A stretch of 64,000 nt of DNA from Phenylobacterium koreense (GTDB lineage: Bacteria; Pseudomonadota; Alphaproteobacteria; Caulobacterales; Caulobacteraceae): positions 372,001 to 436,000 of the forward strand of contig NZ_JBEPLU010000003.1 in assembly GCF_040545335.1 (NCBI RefSeq), read 5' to 3'. Of this stretch, positions 1-10,672 are shown in pieces. Position 1 is the first letter of the stretch. Each line of letters opens with the position of its first letter. The position numbers were made by a program, and so were the translations under genes. The notes beneath the pieces are model-generated. The model did not search any database, was not told the DNA's origin, and saw only the letters and a list, made by a program, of their open reading frames with translations.

Positions 1-176
1 ATCGCGCCGATGCGCTGGAGCGGCTTGTCGAGCTGATCCGCAAGGCTGCCGAGCCTCCGCCGCCCCCGCGGAAGAAGACCAAACCGACCCTCGCCTCCAA
101 GAAAAGACGCCTGGAAGCCAAGACCCGCCGCGGCGGCGTGAAGGCCATGCGCGGAAAAGTGCGCGGCGACGATTAA
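1..176 (+). CDS. arfB: Alternative ribosome-rescue factor ArfB, C-terminal part
   Basis: The 5' end lies outside the window; the visible 57 codons end in TAA at 174-176. The translation has an amphipathic stretch (ALERLVELIRKAAEPPPPPR), then a PT..SK.RRLEAK..R tail rich in Lys and Arg. This matches the C-terminal tail of ArfB/YaeJ/ICT1-type peptidyl-tRNA hydrolases. In that family the basic tail enters the empty mRNA channel of stalled ribosomes, while an N-terminal GGQ domain (not visible here) releases the peptide. Identification rests only on the tail; another RF-1-domain protein is possible. Confidence 0.72.
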   Translation, partial: RADALERLVELIRKAAEPPPPPRKKTKPTLASKKRRLEAKTRRGGVKAMRGKVRGDD

Positions 177-224
177 GGCTCGCCCTTGGCGGCGACGCTC
201 AGCTTTGCGTAATGTGCCCCCGCC

Positions 225-767
225 ATGTCCTGGAAAAGTTCGCTAACCGCATCCGCCGTCCTCCTGTCGCTCGCCGCTTGCGCCCCGACCCTTGGACCCC
301 CGCCGCCTCCGCCGCCCGGGAGCGGCGGTCCGCCGTCGGCCGGCGTGTTCCGCGCCGAGGACTTCTCCTGGTCGGCGGTGCCCGGCCAGGGCCGTGTCGT
401 CGGCCGCCTGACCCATCGCTCCGGCCAGACCCGGTTTAGCTGCGCCGGGGCCGGCGTGGTGCTGACGCCGGAAACGCCCTGGACGCGCCGGCGCATGACC
501 ATCCTCTACAAGTCGGCCGAGCGCTCCGCCCTGCCGGCCGAGGAAGTCCGCGCCCGCACGCCCTCGGCGCCCAGCGGCGACTACTCGGCCTTCGTCAAGC
601 GCACCGTCTGCGACGCCGACAGCCGCTTCAGCTTCTCCGGCCTGGCCAACGGGGCCTGGTACGTGATCACGGTCGGCAAGCCGGTCGCGCCGGCCACCGG
701 CGATGACATCGCCGTCATGCGGCGGATCGAGATCCGTGGCGGCCGCACGGTCAACGTCGAGCTCTAG
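225..767 (+). CDS. Predicted lipoprotein of unknown function
   Basis: This 180-residue protein begins with a lipoprotein signal peptide: Lys at residue 4, a hydrophobic stretch, then a LAAC lipobox with Cys19. A low-complexity Pro/Gly linker (a run of seven prolines) follows. The C-terminal half contains SRFSFSGLANGAWYVITV, which resembles the last strands of a carboxypeptidase-regulatory-like beta sandwich; that is a fold inference only. It is probably anchored in the outer or inner membrane facing the periplasm. It lies 48 bp after arfB and converges on clpB across a strong hairpin. No family can be named. Confidence 0.75.
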   Translation: MSWKSSLTASAVLLSLAACAPTLGPPPPPPPGSGGPPSAGVFRAEDFSWSAVPGQGRVVGRLTHRSGQTRFSCAGAGVVLTPETPWTRRRMTILYKSAERSALPAEEVRARTPSAPSGDYSAFVKRTVCDADSRFSFSGLANGAWYVITVGKPVAPATGDDIAVMRRIEIRGGRTVNVEL

Positions 768-791
768 GCTTCGCCCCAAGCGGAAACAAAA

Positions 792-819
792 ACGCCCCGG
801 ACGGCATCGTCCGGGGCGT
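792..819. terminator. Bidirectional intrinsic terminator between lipoprotein gene and clpB
   Basis: Perfect 11-bp stem (792-802 with 809-819) with a 6-nt loop. An A-rich run lies on its left side, which reads as U-rich for reverse-strand transcripts, and TCTTCGT follows on its right. It sits between two convergent genes, so it probably ends both transcripts. Confidence 0.75.
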
Positions 820-839
820 CTTCGTCTGTGGGCCCTGGC

Positions 840-3422
<2,583 letters not shown>

Positions 3423-3743
3423 GCGTTCCCCTCGATAGGCGGATTGGCGGGGCCGCCTTATCAAGCACAGCCTCGCCTCGACGGGATGTAGTGTTGCCAA
3501 TACGCAACACAAGCCGATCTGGCCGCCAAATCTCAGTTCGGCGGCTTTTCCACAAAGGTCATCACCGCCCGCGCCGCAGCTTAGGACGCACCTGCGCGCG
3601 GCTCAACGCCGCCAGATATATCGAATTGGGGTCCGCGGGACCGCGACCAGACCTAGGCTTCCCCCACACTCCCTAAGGTGGAGCTCAGTCCGCGTAGCTT
3701 GGTGGCGACAAGTACCGCCCGGCCGGCGGCCGACTCAAGGCAG
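3423..3743. other. Non-coding region upstream of clpB, with a perfect inverted repeat
   Basis: This 321-bp stretch separates clpB from the sulfatase gene, both on the reverse strand, so it should hold the clpB promoter. No convincing ORF is present. The clearest structure is GTGTTGC (3491-3497) and GCAACAC (3504-3510) around a 6-bp spacer, about 70 bp upstream of the clpB start codon. It could be an operator or an mRNA hairpin. No CIRCE element and no convincing sigma-32 promoter could be placed. Confidence 0.5.
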
Positions 3744-5972
3744 CTACTCTCGCGCCATCTCGGCCACGCCCACCGCTTCCCCGTCTAGGTCCTGATCGGC
3801 GTCCATGGTCACCGTCACTGTCCGCAACGCCCCGCTGAACCGGAAGGGCTCGGCATAGTCGCCGACCGGGCTGCCGCGGTCGCGGCCGATGTCCAGGCCC
3901 GACCAGGAGATCAGTGTCAGGAAGCCCATGTGGGTCGCGATCTCGCCGGCGGGCGCGCCGTCGATGGTCAGGGTGAACCGCCGCCTGTCGCCCTGCAGGC
4001 AGCGCATCCCCAGCTTGCGCCGGCCCGGCGAGATGACCCGGTCGGAGCTGACCGTGGTCCGCAGGCCGCCGATGTTCAGGGTGTGGTGCAGCCGCCCGTC
4101 ACGCACGAACAGCGAATAGCCGCTGGTGGCGTCGCCGTGGGCCACCAGCACGCCCTCGTCGCCATCCTTCACCGTGACGTCGGCCTCGATGAAATAGGAG
4201 CGCGAGCGCACGTCCGGCGCGCAGTCGGTCGGCACATGGCCCATGCCCTTGTGGAAGACGAACCGCTTGCGCGCGCCCTGGTGGCGCTGGGCGTTCTCGG
4301 CGAAACGCGGGCCGAAGCGGTCGTCCAGCGGCAGCACCTTGCACCGCTCGGCCTGCCGCCACCATTCGGCGACCATCGCCTCCAGCCGCGCCGGATCCCG
4401 CTCGGCCAGGTCCTCTGTTTCCGAGAAGTCGGCGTCGAGGTGATAGAGCTCCCAGCGATCGGCGTCGAACGGCGCGCCCGGCGGGTGGAACGCCACCGCC
4501 TTCCAGCCGTCCTGCCAGAGGCCGCGGTGGCCGAACATCTCGAAGTACTGCGGCTCGGCCTTGGAGGGCGCGGCCGGGTCGGTCAGGGATGCGGCGAAGC
4601 TCACCCCTTCCATCGGCGCCTGTGCGACCCCGGCGATGGTTTCCGGGGCCTCCAGGCCCAGCAGGTCGAGGATGGTCGGGGCCAGGTCGCAGGCATGGGC
4701 GAACTGGTGACGCAACTCGCCGCGGGCCGCCAGGCCGTTCTTCCAGCTCACCACCAGCGGATCGCGAATGCCGCCGCCATGGGTGTTCTGCTTGTAGCGG
4801 CGCAGAGGCGTGTTGGACGCCTGGGCCCAGCCGTGGGGAAAGTTCGAATGGCTGTCGGGGCCGCCGATATCCTCCAGCCGCGCCAGCTTCTCGGGGATCG
4901 GCTCGAACTTCATGTTGTAGGGGCCCATGGCGTTGACCATGCCCAGAGGCCCGCCCTCCTGGCTCGCACCGTTGTCCGACAGCACCAGGATCAGGGTGTC
5001 GTCCTTGACGCCCGCCGCCTCGAGGAAGGCGATCAGCCGCGCCAGGTGACGGTCGGCATGGTCCAACATGCCCGCGAAGGCGCTCTGCAGTCGGGTGAAG
5101 ACCTTGCGCTCCTCCTCGCTGTGCTCGGCCCAGGGCTTCACCCCGTCGTTGCGCGGCGGCAGGCGAGTGACGGGCGGCGCAACGCCCAACGCCTTCTGGC
5201 GGTCCAGGCGGCGCTCGCGCTCGGCGTCCCAGCCAGCCTGGAACACCTCGTCATAGCTCCTGATGATGTCCATCGGCGCCTGGTGCGGCGCGTGGCAGGC
5301 GCCGAGCGCCAGCCACAGCAACCAGGGCTGTTCAGGCGCGTCGGCGATGTGGTCGGCGATGAACCGGATGCTCTCGTCGACCAGGTCCTCGGTGAGATGA
5401 TAGCCCTCGGCGTAGCGCGCAGGCGCTTCCACCGGAGTGTTGTCGCGCACCAGTTCCGGCGAGAACTGGTCGGTCTCGGCGTCCATGAAGCCGTAATAGC
5501 GGTTGAAGCCCCGCCCCAGCGGCCACCCGTCATAGGGGCCGGACGCGCCGGTTTGGCTCAGCGGCGTCGCGTGCCACTTGCCGACCATGTAGGTCCCATA
5601 GCCATGACCGCGCAGGATTTCGGGCAGGGTCCCCGCCTCCCTCGCGATCTTGCCGCGATAGCCGGGGAAGCCGGAGTCGAAGTTGGCCAGACACCCCATG
5701 CCCACCGAATGATGATTGCGTCCGGTCAACAGCGCCGCCCGCGTGGTCGAGCACATCGCCGTGGTGTGGAAGCCCGTATAGCGCACGCCCTCGGCCGCCA
5801 GGGCGTCGATGGTGGGCGTGCGGATCGGTGAGCCGTAGCAGCCGAAATCCGAGAAGCCGACGTCGTCGAACAGCACGACCAGGATGTTGGGCGCGCCCTT
5901 CGGGGGCTTCGGCCGTTCGGGCCAGTAGGGGGTGGACTCCGCCAGCGTCCTGCCGATCTTCGCTCCGGACAT
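3744..5972 (-). CDS. Arylsulfatase-family hydrolase with a non-canonical active-site motif
   Basis: A 742-residue alkaline-phosphatase-superfamily sulfatase. The N-terminal metal-binding FDDVG with the Asp pair 36-37, the active-site region AMCSTTRAALLTGRN (Cys74), and SDNGAS are all present. A C-terminal beta-rich domain follows, as in large arylsulfatases. In this family Cys74 would be oxidised to formylglycine to hydrolyse sulfate esters. The core CxPxR motif reads C-S-T-T-R: the proline is threonine. There is no obvious signal peptide (MSGAKIGRTL), suggesting a cytoplasmic enzyme. It is divergent from a FadL-like porin, so an imported hydrophobic sulfate ester is a possible substrate (inference). 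RBS AAAGGTG precedes the start. Confidence 0.9.
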   Translation of the reverse strand: MSGAKIGRTLAESTPYWPERPKPPKGAPNILVVLFDDVGFSDFGCYGSPIRTPTIDALAAEGVRYTGFHTTAMCSTTRAALLTGRNHHSVGMGCLANFDSGFPGYRGKIAREAGTLPEILRGHGYGTYMVGKWHATPLSQTGASGPYDGWPLGRGFNRYYGFMDAETDQFSPELVRDNTPVEAPARYAEGYHLTEDLVDESIRFIADHIADAPEQPWLLWLALGACHAPHQAPMDIIRSYDEVFQAGWDAERERRLDRQKALGVAPPVTRLPPRNDGVKPWAEHSEEERKVFTRLQSAFAGMLDHADRHLARLIAFLEAAGVKDDTLILVLSDNGASQEGGPLGMVNAMGPYNMKFEPIPEKLARLEDIGGPDSHSNFPHGWAQASNTPLRRYKQNTHGGGIRDPLVVSWKNGLAARGELRHQFAHACDLAPTILDLLGLEAPETIAGVAQAPMEGVSFAASLTDPAAPSKAEPQYFEMFGHRGLWQDGWKAVAFHPPGAPFDADRWELYHLDADFSETEDLAERDPARLEAMVAEWWRQAERCKVLPLDDRFGPRFAENAQRHQGARKRFVFHKGMGHVPTDCAPDVRSRSYFIEADVTVKDGDEGVLVAHGDATSGYSLFVRDGRLHHTLNIGGLRTTVSSDRVISPGRRKLGMRCLQGDRRRFTLTIDGAPAGEIATHMGFLTLISWSGLDIGRDRGSPVGDYAEPFRFSGALRTVTVTMDADQDLDGEAVGVAEMARE

Positions 5973-6030
5973 TTTGACACCTTTAATGCCAATTTAATTT
6001 CCGTTGTGACTCCTCCGCGGCGGGAAGGCA

Positions 6031-6071
6031 AGGCGGCGCAAAAGCTGAGCTTTGCAACTAAGCCGCCGCCT
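6031..6071. promoter_or_regulatory. Nested palindrome in the sulfatase/FadL divergent promoter
   Basis: AAAGCT-G-AGCTTT (6041-6053) is a perfect 13-bp palindrome. It is flanked by outer arms AGGCGGC (6031-6037) and GCCGCCT (6065-6071). It lies about 70-90 bp from both start codons in the 158-bp divergent region, a good place for a shared operator. The cognate regulator is not known. Confidence 0.4.
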
Positions 6072-6130
6072 CGGGTGTTGTGAGGACAACCGATCCGAGC
6101 GCTGACCTTCCTCCTCGAAAGACCAGTTCC

Positions 6131-7420
6131 ATGAACAGATTGACCCTCCTCGCGGCGTCGACGACCGCTGCAGCCCTTTTCGCCAGCCAGTCCCAGGCCG
6201 CCGGCTTCTACCTGCAGGAGCAGTCGGTGAAGGGCACGGGCCGCGCCTATTCCGGCGAGGTCGCCGACCAGGGCGTCGACTCCCTGTGGTGGAATCCGGC
6301 CGCCATCGCGCGCTCGGGCCGCGAGGCCTATCTGGGCATGCACGCCGTGTTCGTGGACGCCACCGTCGAGAACCACGGCTCCACCATCACCTATCCCGGC
6401 GGGACCACGATTCCCGTCCAGGGCGAGCCGCGGGCCTTCAACCCGATCGAGGACGGCATCGCGCCGAACTTCGCCATCGCCACCCCGATCGGCGACCGCT
6501 TCGCCCTCGGCCTGTCGGTGGCCGCGCCCTACAACTTCACCACCGACTACCGGCCCACGTCCTGGGCCCGGTACGATGCGCTGCATTCACGGCTGACCAC
6601 CGCAGACATCCAGCTCACCGGGGCCATGAAGGTGACCGACTGGCTCGACCTTGGCGTCGGGGTGAGCGCGCAGTATGCCGACGCCAAGCTGTCGACCGCC
6701 TATCCGAACCTCTCGCCGGCCCTGCCGGACGGGGTCTCGCAGCTCAGCGGCGACGGCTGGGACTTCGGCTGGACCGTCGGCGGCCAGGCGCACTTCGGCC
6801 AGTTCACCCTGGGCGCCAGCTATCGCTCGAAGATCGAGCATGACCTCGACGGCACGGTGTTCGTCGGCGGTCTGGTCGGCCCGCTGGCCGCCGCCAACCG
6901 CGACGGCCCCGGCTCGGCCAAGTTCACCACGCCCTGGATCGCCACCCTCGGCGGCCGCTGGCAGGCCACCGACAAGCTGGCCATCAACGCCCAGGTCCAG
7001 CGCATCGGCTGGGGCGAGTTCGACGCCATCAATGTCAGGTTCGAAGGCGGCGGGGGCGAGGTGCTGCGCCAGGACTACGAGGACACTACCTCAGGCGGGG
7101 TGGGGATCGACTATGCGGTCAACGATCGCCTGACCCTGCGGGGCGGCGTGCAGTACGACCCGACCCCGACCCCCGACGACGCCCGCACCGCCCGGGTGCC
7201 TGACGGAAACCGCTGGCTCTATGGCGTCGGCGCGACCGCCACGGTGGCCGAAGGCCTGAAGGTCGACGCCGCACTGGCCTATATCGATTTCGAGAAGACC
7301 GACGTCGTGCACGACACGACCTTCTACGAAGGCACGCCCGCCGCCACCACGACCCGCCTGCGCGGCGACGTCCAGGGCGAAGGCTACGTGCTGTCGCTGG
7401 GCCTGCGAAAGACGTTCTAG
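6131..7420 (+). CDS. FadL/OmpP1/TodX-family outer-membrane transport protein
   Basis: A 429-residue beta-barrel protein. Residues 1-21 form a signal peptide (MNRLTLLAAST...SQAA). The mature N-terminus GFYLQEQSVKGTGRAYSG and the following SLWWNPAAIA match the hatch and NPA region of FadL proteins, which carry long-chain fatty acids or hydrophobic compounds across the outer membrane. It ends in Phe (RKTF), typical of barrel proteins recognised by BamA. The start at 6131 gives a clean signal peptide; a longer in-frame reading from 6080 would spoil it. The divergent sulfatase may share its regulation. The substrate cannot be read from sequence. Confidence 0.9.
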   Translation: MNRLTLLAASTTAAALFASQSQAAGFYLQEQSVKGTGRAYSGEVADQGVDSLWWNPAAIARSGREAYLGMHAVFVDATVENHGSTITYPGGTTIPVQGEPRAFNPIEDGIAPNFAIATPIGDRFALGLSVAAPYNFTTDYRPTSWARYDALHSRLTTADIQLTGAMKVTDWLDLGVGVSAQYADAKLSTAYPNLSPALPDGVSQLSGDGWDFGWTVGGQAHFGQFTLGASYRSKIEHDLDGTVFVGGLVGPLAAANRDGPGSAKFTTPWIATLGGRWQATDKLAINAQVQRIGWGEFDAINVRFEGGGGEVLRQDYEDTTSGGVGIDYAVNDRLTLRGGVQYDPTPTPDDARTARVPDGNRWLYGVGATATVAEGLKVDAALAYIDFEKTDVVHDTTFYEGTPAATTTRLRGDVQGEGYVLSLGLRKTF

Positions 7421-7435
7421 GCCCGAGACGAGCTA

Positions 7436-7582
7436 GATGCTCCCCCGCTGGGGAGCTGTCAGCGAAGCTGACTGAGGGGGCCTCCCCGCCAGCGGAGGGC
7501 GGCGTCGACGGGGTGGAACCGCCTCTCGGCGGCCCCCTCCGTCGCGCATTCGCGCGCCATTTCCCCCAACGGGGCAGGATCT
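7436..7582. repeat. Gene-end palindromic repeat, copy 1 (inverted double copy)
   Basis: Two units in inverted orientation: CTCCCCCGCTGGGGAGCTG with GACTGAGGGGGCC on the left, and GGCCCCCTCCGTCGCG with CCATTTCCCCCAACGGGG on the right. It fills the space between the convergent FadL and M20 genes and could end both transcripts. Confidence 0.7.
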
Positions 7583-7585
7583 GCC

Positions 7586-8998
7586 TTACTTCTGGTTGGC
7601 GTAGATCTTCACCACCTCGTAGAGGAAGTCGCGGCCCTCGTAGAGCGAGCGGACGCGCATCTTCTCGTTCAGCCCGTGGGCGCCGTTGCCGGCCAGTTCG
7701 CTGAAGAAACCGGTCAGGCCATAGGCGGGCACGCCCACCGCGTTGAGGAAGCGGCCGTCGGTGGCGCCCGTGGCCATCACCGGGACCACTGGAACGCCTG
7801 GCCACAGCTTGGCCGAGACCTTCTCGATCGGCCCCATGATGTCCTTGCTGAGCGTCGGGGGCGGCGAGACCGGGCTGGGCGAGCCGACCGTCGTGACCTT
7901 GATCGCGTCGTCGGCCAGCACCTTGACCAGAGCCTGGCGGGTTTCCTCCACGCCCTCGCCGGGCAGGATACGGCAGTTCACGTTGGCGCGGGCTCGCTGC
8001 GGCAACGCGTTGGGCGCGTGGCCGGCATTGACCATGGTCGCCACGCAGGTGGTCCGCATCATGGAGTTGCGGCCCGGGTCGCGCGCCACGGTGGCGACCG
8101 CCGCCGCGTCGCTCGGGTTCTTGGCGACCGCCGCCATGGCCGCGCCGCTGGCGCCGCCCTCGATCGTCGCCATGCGCTCGAAGTTGGCCTTCACGGCGTC
8201 GTTCAGCTCCACCGGGAAGTCGTAATCAGCCAGCCGCGCCAGCCCGGCCGACAGGTGATAAATGGCGTTGTCGCGAACCGGCGCCGAGGAGTGGCCGCCG
8301 ATGTTGGTCACTTCCAGGGTGTAGTCCTGATAGACCTTTTCGCCGGCTTGCACGCCCAGCGAGACGCGCTCGCCCGCCTCGTTCAGCCGCCCGCCCGCGC
8401 CTTCGTTCAGCACGAACTCGGCGTCCATCAGGTCGCGATGGTTGGCGATCAGGTACTGCACGCCGTTGAAGGTGTCCGGCGTCTCCTCGCCGCAGGTCAG
8501 GGCCATGCGCAGGGTCCGCCGCGGCTGGAAGCCTTCCTGCTTGAAGCGGATCAGGGTGTCGGTCCAGACCGCCGCCTGGGCTTTGTCGTCGCTGGCGCCG
8601 CGGGCGTAGAAGAAGCCGTCCTCCTCCACCAGCTTGAAGGGATCGCGCTCCCAGTCGGCGCGGTTGGCTTCGACCACGTCGATGTGGGCCAGCAGCAGGA
8701 TCGGCTTGGCCTTGGCGTCCGCTCCCTTCAGCGTCGCGACCAGGGCCCCGTCCTTGGGCCGGTCTGCCGGAGCGATGACCTGCAGGTCGGCGTCGGCATA
8801 GCCCGCCGCCTTCATTCGCGCGGCCATGGCCTGCGCCGCCGCGGTGCAGCTCCCCGACGACAGGGTCGTATTGGTCTCGATCAGTTCCTTGTAGAGGTCG
8901 CGGAACGCCAGTTGGTCGGGACGCAGGTCCTGCGCCATGGCGGGGCTCGCCAGGGCGGTCGCCGCCAGCAGGGCGGCGACGGAAATGGTGCGGATCAT
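7586..8998 (-). CDS. Secreted M20-family zinc peptidase
   Basis: A 470-residue metallopeptidase with a clear Sec signal peptide (ends SPAMAQ, about residue 23). Zinc-binding and catalytic features of M20/M25/M40 peptidases are visible: LLLAHIDVVEA, GRGASDDKA-like ARGASDDKA, and CGEET. These cocatalytic di-zinc enzymes remove N-terminal residues or split dipeptides; a periplasmic role in peptide scavenging is inferred. RBS GGGGAG precedes the ATG. It converges on the FadL gene and probably forms its own transcript. Confidence 0.9.
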   Translation of the reverse strand: MIRTISVAALLAATALASPAMAQDLRPDQLAFRDLYKELIETNTTLSSGSCTAAAQAMAARMKAAGYADADLQVIAPADRPKDGALVATLKGADAKAKPILLLAHIDVVEANRADWERDPFKLVEEDGFFYARGASDDKAQAAVWTDTLIRFKQEGFQPRRTLRMALTCGEETPDTFNGVQYLIANHRDLMDAEFVLNEGAGGRLNEAGERVSLGVQAGEKVYQDYTLEVTNIGGHSSAPVRDNAIYHLSAGLARLADYDFPVELNDAVKANFERMATIEGGASGAAMAAVAKNPSDAAAVATVARDPGRNSMMRTTCVATMVNAGHAPNALPQRARANVNCRILPGEGVEETRQALVKVLADDAIKVTTVGSPSPVSPPPTLSKDIMGPIEKVSAKLWPGVPVVPVMATGATDGRFLNAVGVPAYGLTGFFSELAGNGAHGLNEKMRVRSLYEGRDFLYEVVKIYANQK

Positions 8999-9068
8999 TG
9001 AAGGCTCCCCATGAACTGAGGCCGAGCCTATTTGCAGCGCCGAGCGCAGGCAACGGCGCAGCTCGCCG

Positions 9069-9500
9069 TCAGTTCACTTCGGTCTTCTTCGGCGGCGCGG
9101 GCGGCAGGGCGGCTATGGGCACGCCCTCCTCCGTCAGCTTGCGGATCTCCTTCGGCGAGGCTTCGCCATAGATGCCGCGATCCTCCGAGCGCCCCTCGTG
9201 GATCGCCCGCGCCTCGTCGGCGAAGGCGTCGCCCACATAGTCGAAGTTCTCTTCCACGTGCGAGCGCACCCGGCTCATGGCCTCCATGACCATGGAGCGC
9301 ATCTGCGGCGGCAGGTCGGTCGCCGTGCTCTTCTTCGTGCCGGAAACCGAGGGCGCCATGATCTGCTTGCGCACCGCATGGCTGTCGCAGACCGGGCAGG
9401 CGACCAGACCGCGCGCGGACTGATCCTCGAAGTCGTCGGACGACCCGAACCAGCCCTCGAACTCATGGGCCTCGTCGCAGACAAGCGCGTAGCGGATCAT
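9069..9500 (-). CDS. DUF1178 family protein
   Basis: A 143-residue cytoplasmic protein that opens MIRYALVCDEAHEFEGWF, the hallmark of DUF1178. A CxxC (CPVC) follows after about 35 residues and suggests a zinc ribbon with the first Cys. Function is unknown. Its ATG overlaps the stop of the upstream nitrilase-family gene by 4 bp (9497-9500) and has no ribosome-binding site of its own, so it is probably translated by coupling. The nit-DUF1178 pairing is common in alphaproteobacteria. Confidence 0.9.
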   Translation of the reverse strand: MIRYALVCDEAHEFEGWFGSSDDFEDQSARGLVACPVCDSHAVRKQIMAPSVSGTKKSTATDLPPQMRSMVMEAMSRVRSHVEENFDYVGDAFADEARAIHEGRSEDRGIYGEASPKEIRKLTEEGVPIAALPPAPPKKTEVN

Positions 9501-10330
9501 AGGAGAGATATAGGCGCCTCGAAGGCCCGCGCATTGGCCAGGGCGGGGATCGCCGCCCGCGCCTTGGCGACCGCCGACAGGTCCAGATCAGCGACCAGCA
9601 CGCCCGGCTCGTCGTGATCGAGCACGCCCAGCACCTCGCCCCACGGCCCGATGGCCATGGTCCGGCCCCAGGTCCCGCGGCCGTCCTCGTGGAACCCGCC
9701 TTGGGCCGGGGCCAGCACGAAGCTGCCAGTCTCGATGGCGCGGGCCCGCAGCAGGATCTCCCAGTGCGCCTCGCCGGTCGGCCGGGTGAATGCGGCGGGC
9801 GTCACGATCACCTCCGCGCCCGCCAGCGCCAGGGCGCGATAGAGCGCCGGGAAGCGCACGTCGTAGCAGATGGTCAGGCCAAGCTTCAGCTCTTCGACCG
9901 CCGTGGTCACCGCCCGCGCGCCAGGCTCGTAGGTCTCGCTCTCGCGCGCGGTCTCCCCGGTGGGCAGATTCACATCGAACATGTGCAGCTTGTCGTAGGT
10001 GGCGACGATCTCGCCCGCCCGCGTGATCAGCGCTGCGCGGTTGGCCGCCTTGCCGTCCTCGCGCTTCACCAGGGCCGAGCCGATCAGGATCGCGACTCCC
10101 AGTTCCGCAGCCAGCTCGCGCAGGCCGCGAACGGCGATGTCGTCCTCGATCAAGGCGAGCTGGGGCAGCAGCAAGGCCTTGTCCCGCTGCAGGATGTTCG
10201 TCGCCTCCGGCGTGGCGATAAAGCGCGCGCCCTGGCCCGCGGCCTCGCGGATCAGGGGCGCCACATGGGCCAGCGCCGCCGCTTGGCTGGCGGGGGTACG
10301 TGTCTGGATCAGGCCGACGCGCAGGGTCAT
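9497..10330 (-). CDS. Carbon-nitrogen hydrolase (Nit/omega-amidase-like)
   Basis: A 277-residue nitrilase-superfamily amidase with the full catalytic triad visible: Glu42 (ATPEAT), Lys114 (YDKLHMF) and Cys155 (LTICYDVRF). The DKLHMFDV segment and length fit the Nit1/Nit2 branch, which includes deaminated-glutathione amidase and omega-amidase. The exact substrate is not decided by sequence. The gene is cytoplasmic and translationally coupled to DUF1178. A glutaredoxin gene lies 51 bp upstream on the same strand, which would fit glutathione repair (inference). Confidence 0.92.
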   Translation of the reverse strand: MTLRVGLIQTRTPASQAAALAHVAPLIREAAGQGARFIATPEATNILQRDKALLLPQLALIEDDIAVRGLRELAAELGVAILIGSALVKREDGKAANRAALITRAGEIVATYDKLHMFDVNLPTGETARESETYEPGARAVTTAVEELKLGLTICYDVRFPALYRALALAGAEVIVTPAAFTRPTGEAHWEILLRARAIETGSFVLAPAQGGFHEDGRGTWGRTMAIGPWGEVLGVLDHDEPGVLVADLDLSAVAKARAAIPALANARAFEAPISLL

Positions 10331-10381
10331 GACCTTCCCGATAGGTCAGCCACGCGTGAGGTCAAGTCCACAGCGCGCCTT

Positions 10382-10639
10382 CTAGGCCGCCAGCAGGGCG
10401 TCCAGCTTGCCGTCGTATTCCAGGGCCATCATGTCGTCGCAGCCGCCGATGTGCTGCTCGCCGATGAAGATCTGCGGGAAGGTGGCGCGGCCGTTGGCGC
10501 GCTGGATCATCTCCTGGCGCTTCGCAGGATCGGTCGCCGCCTCGATCTCGGTGAAATCCACGCCCTTCTTCTCCAGCAGCGAGACCGCGCGGATGCAGTA
10601 GGGGCAGTAGGGCTTGGTGTAGATCGTGACGTCGGCCAT
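10382..10639 (-). CDS. grxC: Glutaredoxin 3
   Basis: An 85-residue dithiol glutaredoxin with the active site CPYC (Cys12-Cys15) and the substrate-binding TFPQIFIGEQHIGGCDD segment. It reduces disulfides and mixed glutathione disulfides in the cytoplasm. Length is exactly that of bacterial GrxC. It lies between comF and the nitrilase gene on the same strand with short spacers, so all four genes may share a transcript. Confidence 0.95.
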   Translation of the reverse strand: MADVTIYTKPYCPYCIRAVSLLEKKGVDFTEIEAATDPAKRQEMIQRANGRATFPQIFIGEQHIGGCDDMMALEYDGKLDALLAA

Positions 10640-10672
10640 TGTCTCATCTGATACGTGTGGACGGGTTCGGTT

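Noticed and set aside
3440..3475. CTTGAT...CCGCCTAT on the reverse strand as a sigma-32 promoter of clpB
   Set aside because: The -10 part matches poorly and transcription would start inside the ribosome-binding site. I could not place a convincing heat-shock promoter.
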